Source: Trichocoleus sp. FACHB-40 (GTDB taxonomy: Bacteria > Cyanobacteriota > Cyanobacteriia > Cyanobacteriales > FACHB-T130). From it: a DNA stretch of 64,000 nucleotides. The notes beneath the pieces were generated by a model. That model saw nothing but the letters and a program-made list of their open reading frames with translations. It was not told where the DNA came from and ran no database searches. This document shows positions 61,415 through 64,000 of this stretch, piece after piece. A program made the position numbers and the translations under genes. The stretch is taken from contig NZ_JACJPF010000101.1 in assembly GCF_014695915.1 (NCBI RefSeq), positions 186,001-250,000 on the forward strand. Direction: 5' to 3'. Position 1 is the first letter of the stretch; every line of letters begins with the position of its first letter.

Positions 61415-62149
61415 ATGGATTGGCTTTACCAATACCCAACTCTGTATCCGGGTGTTTTACTCAAACGTTATAAGCGGTTTTTTGCCGATATTGAGCTGGC
61501 GACCGGGGAAGTAATCACCGCCCACTGTCCTAATACTGGCCCAATGACGGCGGTTTCTACGCCTGGGAGTCCGGTGCAGGTGTCCTACAGTGACAATCCT
61601 AACCGCAAGTTGCCTTATACCTGGGAAATGATTCAGGTTTGCGATACTGAACCAGCCTGGGTAGGAGTGAATACAGCTTTGCCAAATCGGGTGATTAAGT
61701 TGGCGTTGGAGAAGTTCCTGTTTCCTTTAGGTAAGTACAGTCTAATTCGCTTTGAAGTACCTTATGGGAAAGAGAAAAGCCGGGTAGATTTTTTGCTGAC
61801 TGGCGATGAGTCTGACAAACCGATTTATCTGGAAGTGAAAAGTACAACTTGGGCGCAAGGTAAACTGGTGCTATTTCCCGATACGGTCACGACGAGGGGA
61901 CAAAAGCACCTTCGGGAACTAACGGCGCTAATTCCCCAGGCGCGGGCGGTGATGCTTTATTTTATTAATCGTGGCGACTGTAACCAGTTTGCGCCCGGAG
62001 ACATTGCCGATCCTTTGTATGGGGAGTTGTTGCGCGATGCTTTTTCCTTAGGGGTGGAGGTGTTACCTTGCCGCTTTGAAATTAACCCAGAGGGAATTCG
62101 CTACTTGGGGTTAGCTGATTTTATCCCATCAATGCCGAACGCTGTCTAA
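61415..62149 (+). CDS. sfsA: SfsA DNA/RNA nuclease family protein
   Basis: 244 residues. YPGVLLKRYKRFFADIEL with an OB-like N-terminal part, HCPNTGPMTAVSTPGSPV, then a restriction-endonuclease-like core with SRVDFLL (Asp), PIYLEVKSTT (Glu-x-Lys), and TTRGQKHLRELTAL. The Asp-Glu-x-Lys set matches a PD-(D/E)XK nuclease. The family was first named for maltose fermentation stimulation in E. coli. Standalone. Confidence 0.93.
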   Translation: MDWLYQYPTLYPGVLLKRYKRFFADIELATGEVITAHCPNTGPMTAVSTPGSPVQVSYSDNPNRKLPYTWEMIQVCDTEPAWVGVNTALPNRVIKLALEKFLFPLGKYSLIRFEVPYGKEKSRVDFLLTGDESDKPIYLEVKSTTWAQGKLVLFPDTVTTRGQKHLRELTALIPQARAVMLYFINRGDCNQFAPGDIADPLYGELLRDAFSLGVEVLPCRFEINPEGIRYLGLADFIPSMPNAV

Positions 62150-62266
62150 TTGTCGCTAAAAGAACATTACGAGGAGGAGTACCCTAGCTTAAGATAGGGA
62201 GGCGATCGCCCAAACGCAAAAATAAGCACGCGCGATCGCGCTCTATAGGTTTAGGGTAAATAATCA

Positions 62267-63187
62267 GTGGAGCTGAAAAACGTTATTATTGCTCACAAAG
62301 CGGGAGATCCCCTAAGCCGCAGTTGGGCAGAAAAATGCGCTAGGCAACTTGAAAAACGCAATTGCCATGTTTTAATGGGGCCAAGTGGGGCGAAGGATAA
62401 TCCCTATCCGGTTTTTTTGGCTTCCGCAATGCACCGCATCGATCTGGCGTTGGTGCTGGGTGGTGACGGCACAGCATTGGCAGCAGTTCGGCATCTATCT
62501 CCAGAGAGAATCCCAATTTTAGCGGTGAATGTCGGGGGACATCTGGGATTTTTAACACAGCCATTTGAGGAATTTCAAGACACTGAGAGGGTTTGGGACA
62601 GGTTAGAGGAGGATCGCTATGCTATCGAACGCCGGATGATGTTGCAGGCGGCGTTATTTGAGGGCGATCGCACGAATATGGAACCTGTAAGCGATCGCTA
62701 CCTCGCACTGAATGAAATGTGCATCAAACCCGCCTCCGCTGACCGCATGATTACCTCGATATTAGAAATGGAAATTGACGGCGAGGTGGTCGATCAATAT
62801 CAAGGGGATGGGCTGATTGTCGCCACGCCCACTGGTTCCACCTGCTACACTGTCTCTGCCAACGGCCCCATCGTCCATTCTGGCATGGAAGCTATTACCG
62901 TCACCCCAATCTGCCCTTTGAGTCTCTCCAGTCGCCCAATTGTCATCCCCTCCGGTTCTGTAGTGAGCGTCTGGCCTTTAGCTGACTACGAATTAAACAC
63001 TAAACTATGGATGGATGGGGTGATGGCAACTGCAATTTGGCCCGGACAGCGGGTAGACATCCGCATGGCAAATTGTCTGGCTAAGTTTATTATTTTGCGC
63101 GAAAACTATTCCTATTACCAAACGTTACGAGAAAAACTCCAGTGGGCAGGAGCTAGGATTCGGTATAGTAACAATCACCGCAATTAA
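62267..63187 (+). CDS. nadK: NAD kinase
   Basis: 306 residues from a GTG at 62267 with AGGGTAAAT upstream. Phosphorylates NAD to NADP. ALVLGGDGTALAAVRHL carries the GGDG motif; NVGGHLGFL, LALNEMCIK, QYQGDGLIVATPTGSTCYT and WMDGVMATAIWPGQ are conserved. Standalone; SfsA precedes it by 118 bp in the same direction. Confidence 0.95.
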   Translation: MELKNVIIAHKAGDPLSRSWAEKCARQLEKRNCHVLMGPSGAKDNPYPVFLASAMHRIDLALVLGGDGTALAAVRHLSPERIPILAVNVGGHLGFLTQPFEEFQDTERVWDRLEEDRYAIERRMMLQAALFEGDRTNMEPVSDRYLALNEMCIKPASADRMITSILEMEIDGEVVDQYQGDGLIVATPTGSTCYTVSANGPIVHSGMEAITVTPICPLSLSSRPIVIPSGSVVSVWPLADYELNTKLWMDGVMATAIWPGQRVDIRMANCLAKFIILRENYSYYQTLREKLQWAGARIRYSNNHRN

Positions 63188-63234
63188 ATTATTGTGGCGT
63201 TTGTAAAAGCAGAAATAGGAATAGTGAATCGCTT

Positions 63235-63624
63235 TCACTCCATACAAACTGCATCAGCTTCTACCTCAATTAACATTGCCGGCTCAAGGAGGGATTTTAC
63301 TTCTATCATCGTTGAAGCTGGAGGATTTTCTCCAAAAAATTCTTTGTGCGCCTCACCAAATTCTGTCCAGCGAGAAATGTCTGTGACATACATCCGAGTT
63401 CGGACAACACAGCTACAATCAGTACCCAGCTCCTGCAAGGCTTTTTGGATTATTTCAAAGCAGCGCTTTGCTTGAGCATAGGCATTTTCTGGAGCAAACA
63501 CTGCACCCATCTCATCGACGGGCGCAGTGCCAGAAACATAAATGATATTTCCTACTTTTACAGCGCGACAGTAGCCGACTTGGGACTCCCAAGAAGCTCC
63601 AGAAAACACCCGATGGACTTGCAT
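63235..63624 (-). CDS. RidA/YjgF family protein
   Basis: 129 residues. VGNIIYVSGTAP, CFEIIQKALQELG, VVRTRMYVTD (the substrate Arg), and MLIEVEADAV (the Glu). The family deaminates reactive imines from PLP enzymes or acts on related intermediates. It has MQVHRVFSGASWESQVGY at the start, as in the RidA subfamily of the cyanobacterial type. It precedes the ISKra4-like end, with an interrupted gene between. Confidence 0.85.
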   Translation of the reverse strand: MQVHRVFSGASWESQVGYCRAVKVGNIIYVSGTAPVDEMGAVFAPENAYAQAKRCFEIIQKALQELGTDCSCVVRTRMYVTDISRWTEFGEAHKEFFGENPPASTMIEVKSLLEPAMLIEVEADAVCME

Positions 63625-63656
63625 ACTCAGGCACTCCTAACGCTGATTAGCCAATT

Positions 63657-63717
63657 TTACCTGTAATAACGTTGCTCAATCCACGAACGCACCTCAGCTT
63701 CTGAGCCAAGATAGCTA
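63657..63717 (-). pseudogene. C-terminal stub cut by the ISKra4-like end
   Basis: Minus-strand frame reads YLGSEAEVRSWIEQRYYR and ends at TAA (63657-63659). It opens straight into the GGGAGCATCCC end of the element at 63718, so a gene upstream of ridA seems to have been interrupted. Only about 20 residues survive; the family is not recognisable. Confidence 0.35.
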
Positions 63718-64000
63718 GGGAGCATCCCGGTTTTGCGCTTTTGAGCATCAAACGGATATTGATCCGTTAAGGTAGGCGCACCGAAGCTTAAGCATTTGAT
63801 TAACATTTTTCATCAACCACTGCGCTCCTGAAATTTTCAACCTTCTATCAATTTGTTTTACTGCCGACTCTACAGCTCCCGAACCGATTGAGCAAACCTT
63901 TTGTGTTGACAATTGCTCGTAGTTAACAATCCGGGAGCGATGCTTCTCCAAATAAGCGCAGAACTTTTGCGCTTGTTTTTGACGGCAAGACTTAAATAAA
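63718..64000 (-). mobile_element. 3' end of an ISKra4-like insertion element (transposase C-terminus)
   Basis: The transposase frame 63748-64000 is open to the window edge; the minus-strand text LEKHRSRIVNYEQL, SIGSGAVESAVKQI, GRRLKISGAQW-like and NVNQMLKLRCAYLNG matches ISKra4-type transposases. The stop is at 63748. The element ends at or near GGGAGCATCCCGGTTTTGC (63718), which matches the ends of the MITE at 35106-35240. The 5' part lies outside the window. Confidence 0.72.

Overview
The window is a stretch of a cyanobacterial chromosome. The GCGATCGC (HIP1) octamer is scattered through almost every gene and gap. The gene content is cyanobacterial: ndhH, a DUF3181 protein, a PCP-reductase-domain miniprotein, a homologue of the orange carotenoid protein C-terminal domain, an NrtS-like protein, a minimal sucrose-phosphate synthase and cyanase. 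Gene order is loose, and heptanucleotide tandem repeats and small structured repeats fill the gaps. This fits a filamentous or otherwise large-genome cyanobacterium; I cannot name the genus from sequence alone.

Layout. 0-2.4 kb is an eroded accessory edge: the C-terminal part of a NACHT-type HEAT-repeat protein, a small gene that normally accompanies an HNH nuclease, a decayed nuclease remnant, an envelope protein and a broken second cynS 3' end. 2.4-5.4 kb holds a PCP-reductase-domain protein, cynS, ndhH and rsmH. 5.5-24.9 kb is a large sensory block of ten signalling genes: four histidine kinases with different sensor sets, a CheR with PAS domains, a double CheB, an Rcp-like receiver and, on the other strand, a NarL-type regulator, a receiver-GAF-PP2C phosphatase and an RsbW-like ATPase. 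No CheA, CheW or chemoreceptor gene is present. 25-34 kb is mostly housekeeping: queG, a HAD phosphatase, a MalK/UgpC-type ATPase, a type IIA topoisomerase A subunit and a CheY-like receiver. 34-39 kb carries an EamA transporter, then a very AT-rich two-gene cassette without HIP1 sites (three-Cys-motif partner TcmP plus DUF5131), then a LysR regulator with candidate operators. 39-49 kb includes alr, an MscS channel, a GAF kinase, a sucrose-phosphate-synthase-like enzyme, tRNA-Ser and a solute-binding lipoprotein. 49-64 kb holds envelope and cell-wall genes (outer-membrane barrel, class A serine hydrolase, NlpC/P60, two glycosyltransferases, MFS, MurJ), tRNA-Arg, moaC, sfsA, nadK, ridA and, at the right edge, the end of an ISKra4-like element.

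How it works together. The sensory block looks like a redundant or branched phosphorelay and methylation hub feeding a partner-switching output (PP2C and anti-sigma-type ATPase). The TcmP-DUF5131 cassette is the best candidate for a poorly described system: the partner has a methyltransferase-like fold with a DPYG motif, and the second protein carries a C-x6-C-x2-C motif that could bind a metal cluster. The genes abut with zero spacing and look recently imported. Several other loci (HNH remnant, Rpn remnant, restriction-like N-terminus, cynS fragment, gene cut by ISKra4) show steady decay of accessory genes, often ending at a dispersed repeat. A 135-bp element beside the cassette shares its terminal sequence with the ISKra4-like end at 63.7 kb.
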